Shown in pieces: positions 19,035 to 27,094 of a stretch of 40,377 nt of DNA; the stretch's first letter is position 1, and each line of letters opens with the position of its first letter. This DNA is from Lachnospiraceae bacterium (GTDB taxonomy: Bacteria > Bacillota > Clostridia > Lachnospirales > Lachnospiraceae): positions 1 to 40,377 of the forward strand of contig JAQVHQ010000031.1 in the NCBI GenBank assembly GCA_028696165.1. Direction: 5' to 3'. A model generated the notes under the pieces. That model was not told the DNA's origin. It did no database searches and saw nothing but the letters and a program-made list of their open reading frames with translations. The position numbers were made by a program, and so were the translations under genes.

Positions 19035-19343
19035 TTATTTCTTGTCACAAAACGGACATCTGTACAGTCCGAGGTCATTGTAGTTCAGCACCCTGCCAAT
19101 TTGCTTGAGCTTTCCTCTGTTTGCGCATTCCGGGCATAAGATGTCATAAGCAAGAGCATCCTCGATGCTGTGAGGCTCTTTGGCATGAAGACGGTAATAC
19201 TTGTGCAGCTTTCCTTCATCATCCTTGTGGATTTCATCGGAAAGATACAGGTTACACATTCGCTGTGCGTATTCCTCCGAGTAGGATGAATGATGTGTGC
19301 GTAAGATGTTGTTCTTTTTGTTTGCAATAATTGGATAAATCAT
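19035..19343 (-). CDS. Small protein with two CXXC pairs (zinc ribbon)
   Basis: A 102-residue protein of unknown function. The C-terminal third has CPEC and CPFC separated by about 22 residues, a typical zinc ribbon; the N-terminal part is charged and rich in Tyr and His (YSEEYAQRMCNLYL). The ATG at 19343 follows AAGGAGGAAAACACT; longer frames upstream have no ribosome site. It is 14 nt upstream of the capsid gene and in the same operon. Confidence 0.65.
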   Translation of the reverse strand: MIYPIIANKKNNILRTHHSSYSEEYAQRMCNLYLSDEIHKDDEGKLHKYYRLHAKEPHSIEDALAYDILCPECANRGKLKQIGRVLNYNDLGLYRCPFCDKK

Positions 19344-19476
19344 AGTGTTTTCCTCCTTAAAATGTTGTTGTGTGTGATAGGGTTTTAATACCCCTTTTGA
19401 ATTTGCGATTTTGTGCGTGAGAGCCTTGCCCCGTTTTCCGCTATAACAGCGGTGGAGATGTTGACCGCCCCTACGG

Positions 19477-19722
19477 TCAGTTACGGGAACGGATGTATCC
19501 CATACGCTTGCAGTAATCCACTGCATCTGCATATCGCAGATAGTACATCTGCTTGTACATCCCATCCATGACCATGTAGTGCGGTGGGTTGCTGGACTTG
19601 CTCATCATGATAAGCACAGGGGCATCTTCCTTGCGGTTGATTACGCTCATACCGACATAGCGGTCAGTGTCGAAGTCAATCGGTCGAAACTTGGTGTTCT
19701 CGTCAATGTCCATAATTCTCAT
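19477..19722 (-). CDS. Small hypothetical protein
   Basis: An 81-residue protein I do not recognise. It begins MRIMDIDENTKFRP and has a mixed alpha/beta pattern ending YADAVDYCKRMGYIRSRN, without membrane segments or metal motifs. AGAAAGGAGG precedes the start. It sits between the primase-helicase with its iteron region and the zinc-ribbon gene, so it is probably an accessory gene of the same module. Confidence 0.55.
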   Translation of the reverse strand: MRIMDIDENTKFRPIDFDTDRYVGMSVINRKEDAPVLIMMSKSSNPPHYMVMDGMYKQMYYLRYADAVDYCKRMGYIRSRN

Positions 19723-20087
19723 GGCATTTGCCTCCTTTCTGACTGCGCATATCTGCGCCGTCTGTATTTTGGTGACAGTTCTTATGATTTAGTGACAGTT
19801 CCAGTGACTGTTCTTTTTGCAACTGTCACTAAGGAAAACCCTTGCAGAATGGACATTTGCGCTGCTTTAGTGACAGTAGTGACAGAACTTTTGATTTGCT
19901 CACACGCTCAATAATCTTTGTGCCTTGTACCCATACCTGCCTACTGCATACAAAGATTTTTTTCTTGGCTCTTGAGTTGAAAGAACTGTCACTACTGTCA
20001 CCAAAGTGCCTTAAACCCTTGTGGAATGGGCGTTTATGGCAGTGACAGTTGTGCGTATGAACTGTCACTGTACTGTCACTACTGTCA
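19723..20087. repeat. Cluster of GTGACAGT motifs, candidate replication origin
   Basis: About eleven copies of GTGACAGT or its complement ACTGTCAC occur within 320 bp (for example at 19772, 19792, 19822, 19870, 19985, 19994, 20042, 20061, 20072 and 20081). Two longer direct repeats, AAACCCTTG-NN-GAATGG followed by AGTGACAGT, lie at 19836-19877 and 20013-20050. The cluster abuts the 3' end of the primase gene, the position of origins in several phage and satellite primase loci. No good gene is seen here. Confidence 0.65.
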
Positions 20088-22382
20088 CTAAACGAGAAAG
20101 TCATCATAGCCACACCCCCTAAACTGTTCTACGGCATCCTCGGAGAGTGTGTAATCTCTGTAGAAGGTACCGCCTGTTCCACGTCTGACAACCATGGATT
20201 GAAAGGTCGTGCCGAGGTGGTCAGCCAACTCATCACGGAACTCCCGTGCCGTCTTGGCATAACCGTTGTTGTTGTCCTTGCACCAAGCCTTGTATGCCTT
20301 GAAGATACGACCCGTTGTCCAAGTGTCGGATATCTTGCTGTCGCTGCGTTCTGCCATACATTCCTCAAAGAAGGAAATAATAGTGCTGTTGGTGTTACGG
20401 TAATTCTGTCTTGCCTGTGCGATGCTGTCCGGCTCTGTGAAACGGTAGCCGTTGCCGATAACATTGCGGAATGCCATCACCGCTTTGTAGAAAATACCTT
20501 CCCGTTCCGCATACATCTTTTCAAGCAGATGCTTGTCCTGCTGTTTTGGAGGTATCACGTTCAGGCATTCCACCTGCATGATACGGTTGTATACCCACTC
20601 GCCATCATCACCGCCAAACTTCGGCAGACGGTTCATACAGAACCACAGCAGACCGTTGTATATGAATTCAAAAGCGTTCTGCCCCTTGAACTCTGCAAAC
20701 AGACTGTCACCGCCTGTACACTTCTTGAAGGTCTTTAATTCGCTGACGGTCACGAAACTCATGTCAGAACTGCCAGCCAGACGCTTGCCATAGAGATTGG
20801 CAGTACCAAACCGTGCTTCGATTTCGGCAAGGTCGATACCGATGAAGTATCCTTTGCCAAGCATCATCTCCACAAGACTTTTTAGCTGCGATTTACCTGT
20901 ATCACCTTTGCCATAAAGGAACAGGGATTTTTTCATTCGCCAGCCTTTCACATTGGAGAATACTGCCCCGATGAATTCCAACAACAGATTTTCCACTGCC
21001 TTATCACGGTTGGTCAGTGTGGACATATAGCCATCAAAGGTAGGTGTCGCACTCGGAGTTCCATGCCATTCACAGGGAATCTGTATGGTGCTGAGTACCT
21101 CCGGGGAGTGTGGCAGGAGCGTTAAATCTGACAGCCGGAGCAGACCATTTGCCACATTGATGAGGTCTTCATCTGCATTGAGGTCATCGTTGGTCAGCGT
21201 GTTAAGGTCGGTGGTCAAATGCTCGATACAGGCAGCCACATCACCCATACGGAGAAGTTCCTCATCATAATCGGTAATGTACCCTTTGATGATACCCTTG
21301 AAGTTGTCCTTGCCACACAGCCTGTAACAGCCGCTTTCGTACACATAGATGATGGTGCCGCCATTGGTGTTGTCACGGACTATAAGGTACTGGAGATGCT
21401 CTCGTACATATTTTGCAAGCAGAGGAACACTCACGGTTGCAACACCAGAACGGTTGAATTTGATAAATTCCGGGGCTGGCATTACCGAACGATGAAACAC
21501 ACCGTGACAGGCTTCAAGTGCTGCATTGATGGTCAGTTCCCGGTAATCGTCCCGATTCCACTTTTCACGCATCAGAGCGGACAGACGGAATATGGCATCG
21601 ATCAGTTCCGGGTCATCCCCGGTGCGAAATGCAATAAGGGAACAGAGCGCACAATCCGCAGCTGAATCGTCATTGCCATAATTGCTGATGTCACCATCAT
21701 CAAACAGCATGGCGAATTTCTCACCGTTCTTCTGCTTGTGCAGTGCTTCGATGATGCGATATACATCTTCGTCACCATCACGCTTGGCACTGTATTTCTT
21801 TTTCTGTTTTCTGCGCATATCCTTATCTAAGGTAGTAAGGACAGCCTGTGTGCAGTCATTCAGTGCCGTATCCAATATCACATTGCCTGTATAACAGGCG
21901 AAGCGGTTGGTAAGTCCCCCGAAATACTGCTCGGTATCGTTGTGGGGATTCTTCATATAGAATTGTCTGTCCAGTCTTTCCTTCCCCTTATCATCGATAT
22001 AGGTAGGGATGCTGGCAATATTGACTTTTCCATAGATGTGGATGCCGTTGCCACTTTGGGAATATTCCGTATAGCTGTTAAAGCGTTTCAACATCATCTG
22101 TACAAAAGGGTCGTTCAGTTCCTTGTGGTCAATGTCCAGAAAGAAGTATCCTTTTGGGATTTTGAAACCGACTCCGGCTGCACCACGCACCTTCGCAGCA
22201 GCAATGGCTTCTTCGTAGGTCACCCATGTGCCACTATGGGCATCGTCTGTACCCGTTGCACCGCCATTCGCTGCGATTGGCTTTTTGGTGGGATTGCCAT
22301 TCTTATCCTTGCTCCATATCCACAGGAACCATATCTTCCTATCCATCAGTTCCTGCATGGGATTTTTTGTTTCTTCCGGCAT
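20088..22382 (-). CDS. P4-type primase-helicase (replication protein)
   Basis: A 764-residue replication protein of the phage/plasmid P4-D5 family. The N-terminal part is an archaeo-eukaryotic-type primase domain with a metal-binding DIDHK at about 83-87 and SGNGIHIYG at 110-118. A D5_N region follows, then a superfamily 3 helicase with Walker A GKGDTGKSQ (about 491-499). It should melt and prime the element's own origin, allowing autonomous replication after excision. A motif-rich region just past its stop is the likely origin. GAAAGGAGG precedes the ATG. Confidence 0.9.
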   Translation of the reverse strand: MPEETKNPMQELMDRKIWFLWIWSKDKNGNPTKKPIAANGGATGTDDAHSGTWVTYEEAIAAAKVRGAAGVGFKIPKGYFFLDIDHKELNDPFVQMMLKRFNSYTEYSQSGNGIHIYGKVNIASIPTYIDDKGKERLDRQFYMKNPHNDTEQYFGGLTNRFACYTGNVILDTALNDCTQAVLTTLDKDMRRKQKKKYSAKRDGDEDVYRIIEALHKQKNGEKFAMLFDDGDISNYGNDDSAADCALCSLIAFRTGDDPELIDAIFRLSALMREKWNRDDYRELTINAALEACHGVFHRSVMPAPEFIKFNRSGVATVSVPLLAKYVREHLQYLIVRDNTNGGTIIYVYESGCYRLCGKDNFKGIIKGYITDYDEELLRMGDVAACIEHLTTDLNTLTNDDLNADEDLINVANGLLRLSDLTLLPHSPEVLSTIQIPCEWHGTPSATPTFDGYMSTLTNRDKAVENLLLEFIGAVFSNVKGWRMKKSLFLYGKGDTGKSQLKSLVEMMLGKGYFIGIDLAEIEARFGTANLYGKRLAGSSDMSFVTVSELKTFKKCTGGDSLFAEFKGQNAFEFIYNGLLWFCMNRLPKFGGDDGEWVYNRIMQVECLNVIPPKQQDKHLLEKMYAEREGIFYKAVMAFRNVIGNGYRFTEPDSIAQARQNYRNTNSTIISFFEECMAERSDSKISDTWTTGRIFKAYKAWCKDNNNGYAKTAREFRDELADHLGTTFQSMVVRRGTGGTFYRDYTLSEDAVEQFRGCGYDDFLV

Positions 22383-22421
22383 TCGGCTTGCCTCCTTTCC
22401 TTATTGTAGTGGCGGTACTGG

Positions 22422-22634
22422 TTAGTACCATATCGAATCAGACTGGCTTTCCGCATCTTCTCCCAAAGCGGATAACTGTTCACACAGCTTGTCGTAATTG
22501 ATGAGTGCTTTCTTTCCGATATAGATTGCCGGAAGCTTCCCGGCTTTCAGCATAATGCGGAGAGCGTGTTCCGAGAGCAATCCTGTTTTCGCAACTTCTC
22601 TCACGGTCATCATATTAGGTTGTTTCATATCCAT
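22422..22634 (-). CDS. Excisionase-like HTH DNA-binding protein
   Basis: A 70-residue protein with an excisionase/MerR-type winged helix (HTH_17-like): MMTVREVAKTGLLSEHALRI for the recognition helices and KLPAIYIGKKALINYDKL for the wing. The start at 22634 follows GAAAGGAGG; an in-frame ATG 18 nt earlier is less well placed. It is the first gene of the leftward operon and is expected to steer the recombinase toward excision. Confidence 0.75.
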   Translation of the reverse strand: MDMKQPNMMTVREVAKTGLLSEHALRIMLKAGKLPAIYIGKKALINYDKLCEQLSALGEDAESQSDSIWY

Positions 22635-22688
22635 CTTTCTTCCTCCTTTCAATGCATAAGTGCATCATCTTGTCGTACTTTCAATACA

Positions 22689-22717
22689 ATAATACTACAT
22701 CAAGATGTACTTGTCAA
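22689..22717 (-). promoter_or_regulatory. Leftward promoter of the satellite operon
   Basis: On the - strand TTGACA (22712-22717) and TATTAT (22689-22694) are separated by 17 nt. A palindrome TACATC-AA-GATGTA at 22696-22709 lies in the spacer and is a likely repressor site. Similar half-sites (GATGCAC, GATGTAC) occur at about 22668-22676 and 22756-22763. Confidence 0.75.
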
Positions 22718-22771
22718 TGCTTGAAGTAAAACAAAATGATGAATAAATTGTAAAAAGTACATCATTGTGTA

Positions 22772-22800
22772 TTGACAAGTGCGACATTGAGTGATACTAT
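22772..22800 (+). promoter_or_regulatory. Rightward promoter of the repressor gene
   Basis: TTGACA at 22772-22777 and TACTAT at 22795-22800, spacer 17 nt. It faces away from the leftward promoter with about 55 nt between the two -35 boxes, the standard lysogeny-switch geometry. Confidence 0.75.
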
Positions 22801-22859
22801 TAGAACAGAAGCAAACGAGATACAACGATATGCGAAAATATATAACGAGGTGACAAGCT

Positions 22860-23324
22860 ATGACGATAGGTGAAAGAATTAAAGAAATCAGAAAAAGGAA
22901 TGGTTTTACGCAAGGAACACTTGCAGAAGAACTGAAAGTAGCAAAAGGAACGGTATCTGCATGGGAAATCGGTAGTCGCAGACCCAGCTTTGAGATGCTC
23001 GATACCATGTGCGAATTGTTTCATGTACGCATGGACTATCTGATTGCACAGTCAGACGATGCTACTCCAATGCAAGCTGCTACAGAAGCAGATATCAAAG
23101 ACATGGCAGAAACAAGCCTTGCAATGGATAAGGAACAGGATGCAGACTGGCTAAACAGCACACTGCAGCAGTTCTGCTCTGACTTCGCACGGATGGACAG
23201 CTTTGCAAGAAAGTCCCTGCTTGCTCTTTATAAGGAAGAGAAGAACCGCTGCATTCAGCAGGGAGTGATGGCAGACGATGACAGCTTTGTGTGTGCGGTC
23301 AATATAAAAACGGTCACAAAATAA
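22860..23324 (+). CDS. XRE-family (Cro/CI-type) repressor
   Basis: A 154-residue regulator with an N-terminal XRE helix-turn-helix (about residues 4-60: IGERIKEIRKRNGFTQGTLA and AKGTVSAWEIGSRRPS) and a C-terminal helical part without a LexA-type Ser/Lys protease signature. It is divergent from the excisionase-primase-capsid operon and probably represses it. The ATG follows CGAGGTGA. Absence of a cleavage domain suggests derepression is not by RecA-stimulated self-cleavage. Confidence 0.85.
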   Translation: MTIGERIKEIRKRNGFTQGTLAEELKVAKGTVSAWEIGSRRPSFEMLDTMCELFHVRMDYLIAQSDDATPMQAATEADIKDMAETSLAMDKEQDADWLNSTLQQFCSDFARMDSFARKSLLALYKEEKNRCIQQGVMADDDSFVCAVNIKTVTK

Positions 23325-23384
23325 GCATTTCACTTAAGAATTCGCCCTGTTTTTATACAATAATGCGGACAAATACGCAAAAGA

Positions 23385-23428
23385 AAATGGCTGAAAGCAC
23401 TGTAAATACACGGTGTTTTCAGCCATTT
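23385..23428 (+). terminator. Hairpin after the repressor gene
   Basis: AAATGGCTGAAA at 23385-23396 pairs with TTTCAGCCATTT at 23417-23428, extended by CAC/GTG inside. T-rich on one side and A-rich on the other, so it could work in both directions. Confidence 0.6.
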
Positions 23429-23520
23429 CTATATATTAGGGTATCCCCCCTGCTTAATTCTGCGAAAATTCACGTTTGAGGGGGCGTCGGTCTTCAGCAG
23501 ATAAGGTTCTGGAGATTTGG

Positions 23521-23877
23521 ATGCCCCCACCGGGTAGTCATGAAGTCATCATTGAGCTGAGCGTATTTGATTTGGTACAGACGGAAATTGCCAATCGCTT
23601 TAAGAAAAGCGAAGCAAGGTACAGCGGGGTTAGCATCGTCTCCAATAAGATAAAATGTGCAGAATGCAACAGTTGGTATGGCTCTAATGTCTGGCATTTC
23701 AATGACAAGTACCACAGGGTGATTTACCGATGCAACCACAAATTTGATGGGAGCAGGAAATGAGAAATCCCTCATGTGACGGAGGAAGAAATCATCGGAA
23801 AAATCAAACTGATACGGCAGACGGTATGCAATACCACAAGTATAACTGATGAACATAACAGTATAATAGTAATTTGA
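23521..23877 (+). pseudogene. Remnant of a second serine recombinase
   Basis: The frame resembles the middle-to-zinc-ribbon part of large serine recombinases: HEVIIELSVFDLVQTEIANR, then KIKCAECNSWYGSNVWHFND and RVIYRCNHKF. A TGA at 23761 interrupts it where relatives have a zinc-binding Cys, and the same frame then continues with PHVTEEEIIGKIK to a stop at 23877. The catalytic and DNA-binding domains are missing. It marks an older element junction between the satellite module and the TerY-P operon. Confidence 0.7.
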
Positions 23878-23973
23878 ACTTGATAAAACAAATTTGAATA
23901 TACAATTTATCTAAAACTGTTGTCATCGAATTGTTGAAATCGATGGTTATTGCATTTATTTATGTAAAAACCA

Positions 23974-24002
23974 TTGACATAAGTAAAAGTGCGTGCTATT
24001 CT
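23974..24002 (+). promoter_or_regulatory. Promoter of the TerY-P/PIN operon, with inverted repeats
   Basis: TTGACA at 23974-23979 and TATTCT at 23997-24002 with a 17-nt spacer, giving a leader of about 18 nt. Upstream, ATGGTT (23943-23948) and AACCAT (23969-23974) form an inverted pair reaching the -35, and CATCGA/TCGATG lie at 23924-23929 and 23940-23945. These are candidate operators for the HTH domain of the first gene. Confidence 0.75.
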
Positions 24003-24026
24003 TGTTGCAAGAAAGGCGGTGTAAAT

Positions 24027-24995
24027 ATGATAGATTTTTATTACCAACTAAGGCAAAGGATGGTTGATGTAATGCAAGCGTCCTTAAAGCAAATAAGGCA
24101 AGTGTTAGGATTTGGGGTACAGGAATTTGGGGATTTGATTGGGTTGACAAGGCAAACAATAAATAATCTTGAAACGAAAAAGAATAAGATGAGTTCAATT
24201 CAATATATTGCAGTTTGTGCAGTGATTGATAATTATATAAAAGACAAGCCAGAATTGTTGCCGATTCTTTCAACTATATTGTGTTCAAACGAAGATGAGA
24301 GTGCAGGCAGTATATTTGAAACGATTGAAAATGGCTCGCTTTTGAAAAAGTGGTTTATGTGTTTTCCGGATGAATCAAAGATATTTGGATTTTCATCAGA
24401 TGTAACATCAATTGTTACAAACGAGGATTTTAATGACATTGCAGATAACTATCGAATTTTTTTGGATCAAACAGTTTTGTTTGAGGAAGGCTTTTCAAGT
24501 GCGATACAGCCATTAGCATTAGCTTTAAAAAATAGCGGCAATAAGTTCATTGTACCATTAAAAGTAATTGAAGCAATCCAGCATCAAATGATGAGTTCTA
24601 ATGAGAGTAATGTATATCTTGCAAAAAACGGTATGAAATTGCTTATGGGTATGCAGAATGAGGAACTTGTTGATATCAGGGGTGAAAAAAATGATGTAAA
24701 CATCATAAGTACATTTGTATCAGTCTTTGCTAAATTTAAATGTGTAAACAGATTAGCAATAATCACCTGTGACGCTAAATTAGCTAAACAGATTGTGGCA
24801 CTTAATAACGATGTACTTGGCGGGTTCAATATTCTTGTTTTGAAATATTCTAAAGATAATGGATTTAAAAAATGGGAACAGGAGGATTTATCTGATGAAG
24901 AAATAGAACCGTCTATACTATCGAACGATACTGCAGAATTAGAGGCTGCGGATAGTTCTACAGTAGTTCTAAAAGGCTGGGAATCAATTGACTAA
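24027..24995 (+). CDS. HTH-PIN domain protein
   Basis: A 322-residue protein with an N-terminal XRE-like helix-turn-helix (about 20-70, FGDLIGLTRQTINNLETKKN) and a C-terminal PIN-like nuclease fold (about 140-275). Candidate metal ligands are Asp147 (FLDQTVL), Glu182 (VIEAI), Asp223 and Asp249 (ITCDAKLAKQI). The PIN part is clearly paralogous to the PIN domain of the next gene. The start at 24027 follows GAAAGGCGG; a longer frame begins upstream of the promoter and is rejected. It is the first gene of the operon and may autoregulate it. The acidic C-terminal tail (EQEDLSDEEIEPS) is of unknown role. Confidence 0.75.
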   Translation: MIDFYYQLRQRMVDVMQASLKQIRQVLGFGVQEFGDLIGLTRQTINNLETKKNKMSSIQYIAVCAVIDNYIKDKPELLPILSTILCSNEDESAGSIFETIENGSLLKKWFMCFPDESKIFGFSSDVTSIVTNEDFNDIADNYRIFLDQTVLFEEGFSSAIQPLALALKNSGNKFIVPLKVIEAIQHQMMSSNESNVYLAKNGMKLLMGMQNEELVDIRGEKNDVNIISTFVSVFAKFKCVNRLAIITCDAKLAKQIVALNNDVLGGFNILVLKYSKDNGFKKWEQEDLSDEEIEPSILSNDTAELEAADSSTVVLKGWESID

Positions 24996-25009
24996 GGGAG
25001 GAAGTTATT

Positions 25010-27082
25010 ATGGCAAATGAAACTAACCAGAATGGTAAGGAAATCTATGCCAGAAATGCATTGGACAGTTACACTAAGGATTGGAAAATTTTCATGGACA
25101 CCTGTAGCATATTACATTTTGCAGCAGATAAGTTTTGGATGAATATTATTCCTCTTCTTCAACAATATCAAAATAAAGTGATTATTCCGCTACGAAGTAT
25201 TGAAGAATTGCAGAAACACGAAGCCAATACAGGAAAACCTGAACTTGCAGAGAATGCAAAGAATTGTTTGAAAGTATTGCATCAGCTAATCAATGCGGGT
25301 TTTGTGGAGATAAGAGGCGAACAAAGCGATAACTTTGCGGATAATGTTTTTCAAGTGGTATTTACCAAATTTAGAATGACACACAAATTATTGCTTATTA
25401 CACAAGATAATGATTTGGCTAAGGATATTACAGCCCTGAATAGCAACAAATCAGTTAGAGCGAACCCCGTCCATGTTAAGAGAATTAATCAGTATGGTTT
25501 TTTGAGCAACTTTACATGGAATACTGACAATACCAAAAGCGACAGACCTAAGCAGAATAAACGGCACAACAGTGACGAAGATTTGGATGAAGATGAAGTC
25601 TTTCAAATCTGCGAAAGTGTAACATCGCTTGATGATTCAAGACTTGTGGTAACTCATATTCCAGCAGAAAACGAAATCGTGTATACGTCACGTGGTCCAA
25701 TAAAATTGGAGTCTAAAGTCGCAGCAGGAGGAGAAGGTATTATATATACGACTAACACTCCTTATGTTGCCAAAATATATAAAAAAGAAAACAATACTAA
25801 AAGAAAATACGAAAAAATCAAACTTATGCTTAGCAAGAAAATAGAATGCGAAGGTGTATGTTATCCAGTTGCGGCATTATACAATTCTAACAAAGAGTTC
25901 GTTGGGTATATGATGCCAAAAGCACAAGGAAAGGAATTGCAGAAAAGTATCTTTATCAAACCGTTATTTCTGAAGAATTTTCCTAACTGGAAAAAGTGCG
26001 ATACTGTAGAATTGTGTATTACAATTCTGAAAAAAATCAAGTATCTTCATGACAGAAATATCGTGATGGGCGATATAAATCCAGCCAATATTTTGGTTGT
26101 ATTCCCCAAGGAAGTTTATTTTGTTGATACGGATAGCTATCAAGTCGAGAACTTTCCTTGTCCTGTAGGTACAAACAACTATACTGCACCAGAAATTCAA
26201 AGAAAGCATTTTTCAGATTTTCTACGAACAATGGGAAATGAAAATTTTGCAGTAGCTACACTTCTTTTTATGATTATGCTACCGGGGAAACCCCCATATT
26301 CACAACAAGGAGGAGAAGATCCTATTAATAACATTATTAGAATGGATTTTTCGTATCCGTTTGGGGACAGTTCAAACAAGAAAACGCCTGATGGTCCGTG
26401 GCGTTATATTTGGAGTCATCTGACATATGACTTAAAAAAAGCATTCTATAACACTTTCAGAAAAGGTGGTGATTATTCTACAGAAAGGACTCGACTTTCG
26501 GTTGATGAGTGGCTTCCTATCTTTACATATTATCTTGAATTGCTGGATAGTGGAAAATTCGGAAAACAAGATAAAATGTCAGAAGAATTATTCCCTACTC
26601 GTCACAAAAAAAATCCAAAGGTAGAATATACTACCTGCAAGTTATGCGGTAATGAAGTGCCTGAAAATCAATGCCAAAATGGTATTTGCCGAGACTGCTT
26701 AAATAAAGGCGAAGTCTACAGGTGTAAAAGGTGTGGCAAAGAGATTCTGTATACAAACTATCAAAAATATGTCAAAAATGCTAAACGTTTTGATGTTTGC
26801 CCTGAGTGCTTTGAACACGGAAATAAGGTAAGAATCAGACAAAATTGTGTTGATTGTGGACGCCAATTTGAAATAACAAATAATCAGTATGATTTCTATA
26901 CCAGCAAGGGATTTGATATTCCGAAACGTTGTAAATCATGCCGTGATGCTAAAAAGAATCGCTCGTATGGTTCTTCTGGCGGATATTCATCTCAAACAAC
27001 AAGACATACTTCATCATCGGGAAATAGTCAAGCAACATCTACAAGTTCATTCTTTGACATTTTGTCAAACTTATTTAAATAG
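25010..27082 (+). CDS. PIN nuclease-protein kinase-zinc ribbon fusion (TerY-P kinase)
   Basis: A 690-residue multidomain protein. Residues about 25-165 are a PIN domain with Asp30, Glu65, Asp107/Asp111 and Asp133/Asp135 in the usual order. An acidic linker (about 170-225) leads to a Ser/Thr-type protein kinase (about 228-515) with glycine loop AAGGEGIIY, Lys255, catalytic GDINPAN (Asp355, Asn360), metal motif DTD (373-375) and APE (393-395). Three zinc ribbons follow (CKLCG/CRDC, CKRCG/CPEC, CVDCG/CKSC, about 543-645), then a Ser/Thr/Gly-rich tail. Kinase plus zinc ribbon is the TerY-P triad kinase; the N-terminal PIN domain is the unusual addition. Confidence 0.85.
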   Translation: MANETNQNGKEIYARNALDSYTKDWKIFMDTCSILHFAADKFWMNIIPLLQQYQNKVIIPLRSIEELQKHEANTGKPELAENAKNCLKVLHQLINAGFVEIRGEQSDNFADNVFQVVFTKFRMTHKLLLITQDNDLAKDITALNSNKSVRANPVHVKRINQYGFLSNFTWNTDNTKSDRPKQNKRHNSDEDLDEDEVFQICESVTSLDDSRLVVTHIPAENEIVYTSRGPIKLESKVAAGGEGIIYTTNTPYVAKIYKKENNTKRKYEKIKLMLSKKIECEGVCYPVAALYNSNKEFVGYMMPKAQGKELQKSIFIKPLFLKNFPNWKKCDTVELCITILKKIKYLHDRNIVMGDINPANILVVFPKEVYFVDTDSYQVENFPCPVGTNNYTAPEIQRKHFSDFLRTMGNENFAVATLLFMIMLPGKPPYSQQGGEDPINNIIRMDFSYPFGDSSNKKTPDGPWRYIWSHLTYDLKKAFYNTFRKGGDYSTERTRLSVDEWLPIFTYYLELLDSGKFGKQDKMSEELFPTRHKKNPKVEYTTCKLCGNEVPENQCQNGICRDCLNKGEVYRCKRCGKEILYTNYQKYVKNAKRFDVCPECFEHGNKVRIRQNCVDCGRQFEITNNQYDFYTSKGFDIPKRCKSCRDAKKNRSYGSSGGYSSQTTRHTSSSGNSQATSTSSFFDILSNLFK

Positions 27083-27094
27083 GAGGCTAAGAAC

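Noticed and set aside
19829-20113. 95-codon - strand frame with repeated DSSDS-type motifs
   Set aside because: The motifs are translations of the GTGACAGT repeats; no good ribosome site, and the region fits an origin better.
24027-25009. Reading the HTH-PIN gene as a classical type II toxin-antitoxin antitoxin
   Set aside because: The protein is 322 residues with its own PIN fold and is followed by a PIN-kinase fusion, not a small VapC; the vWA and PP2C neighbours fit a TerY-P system better.
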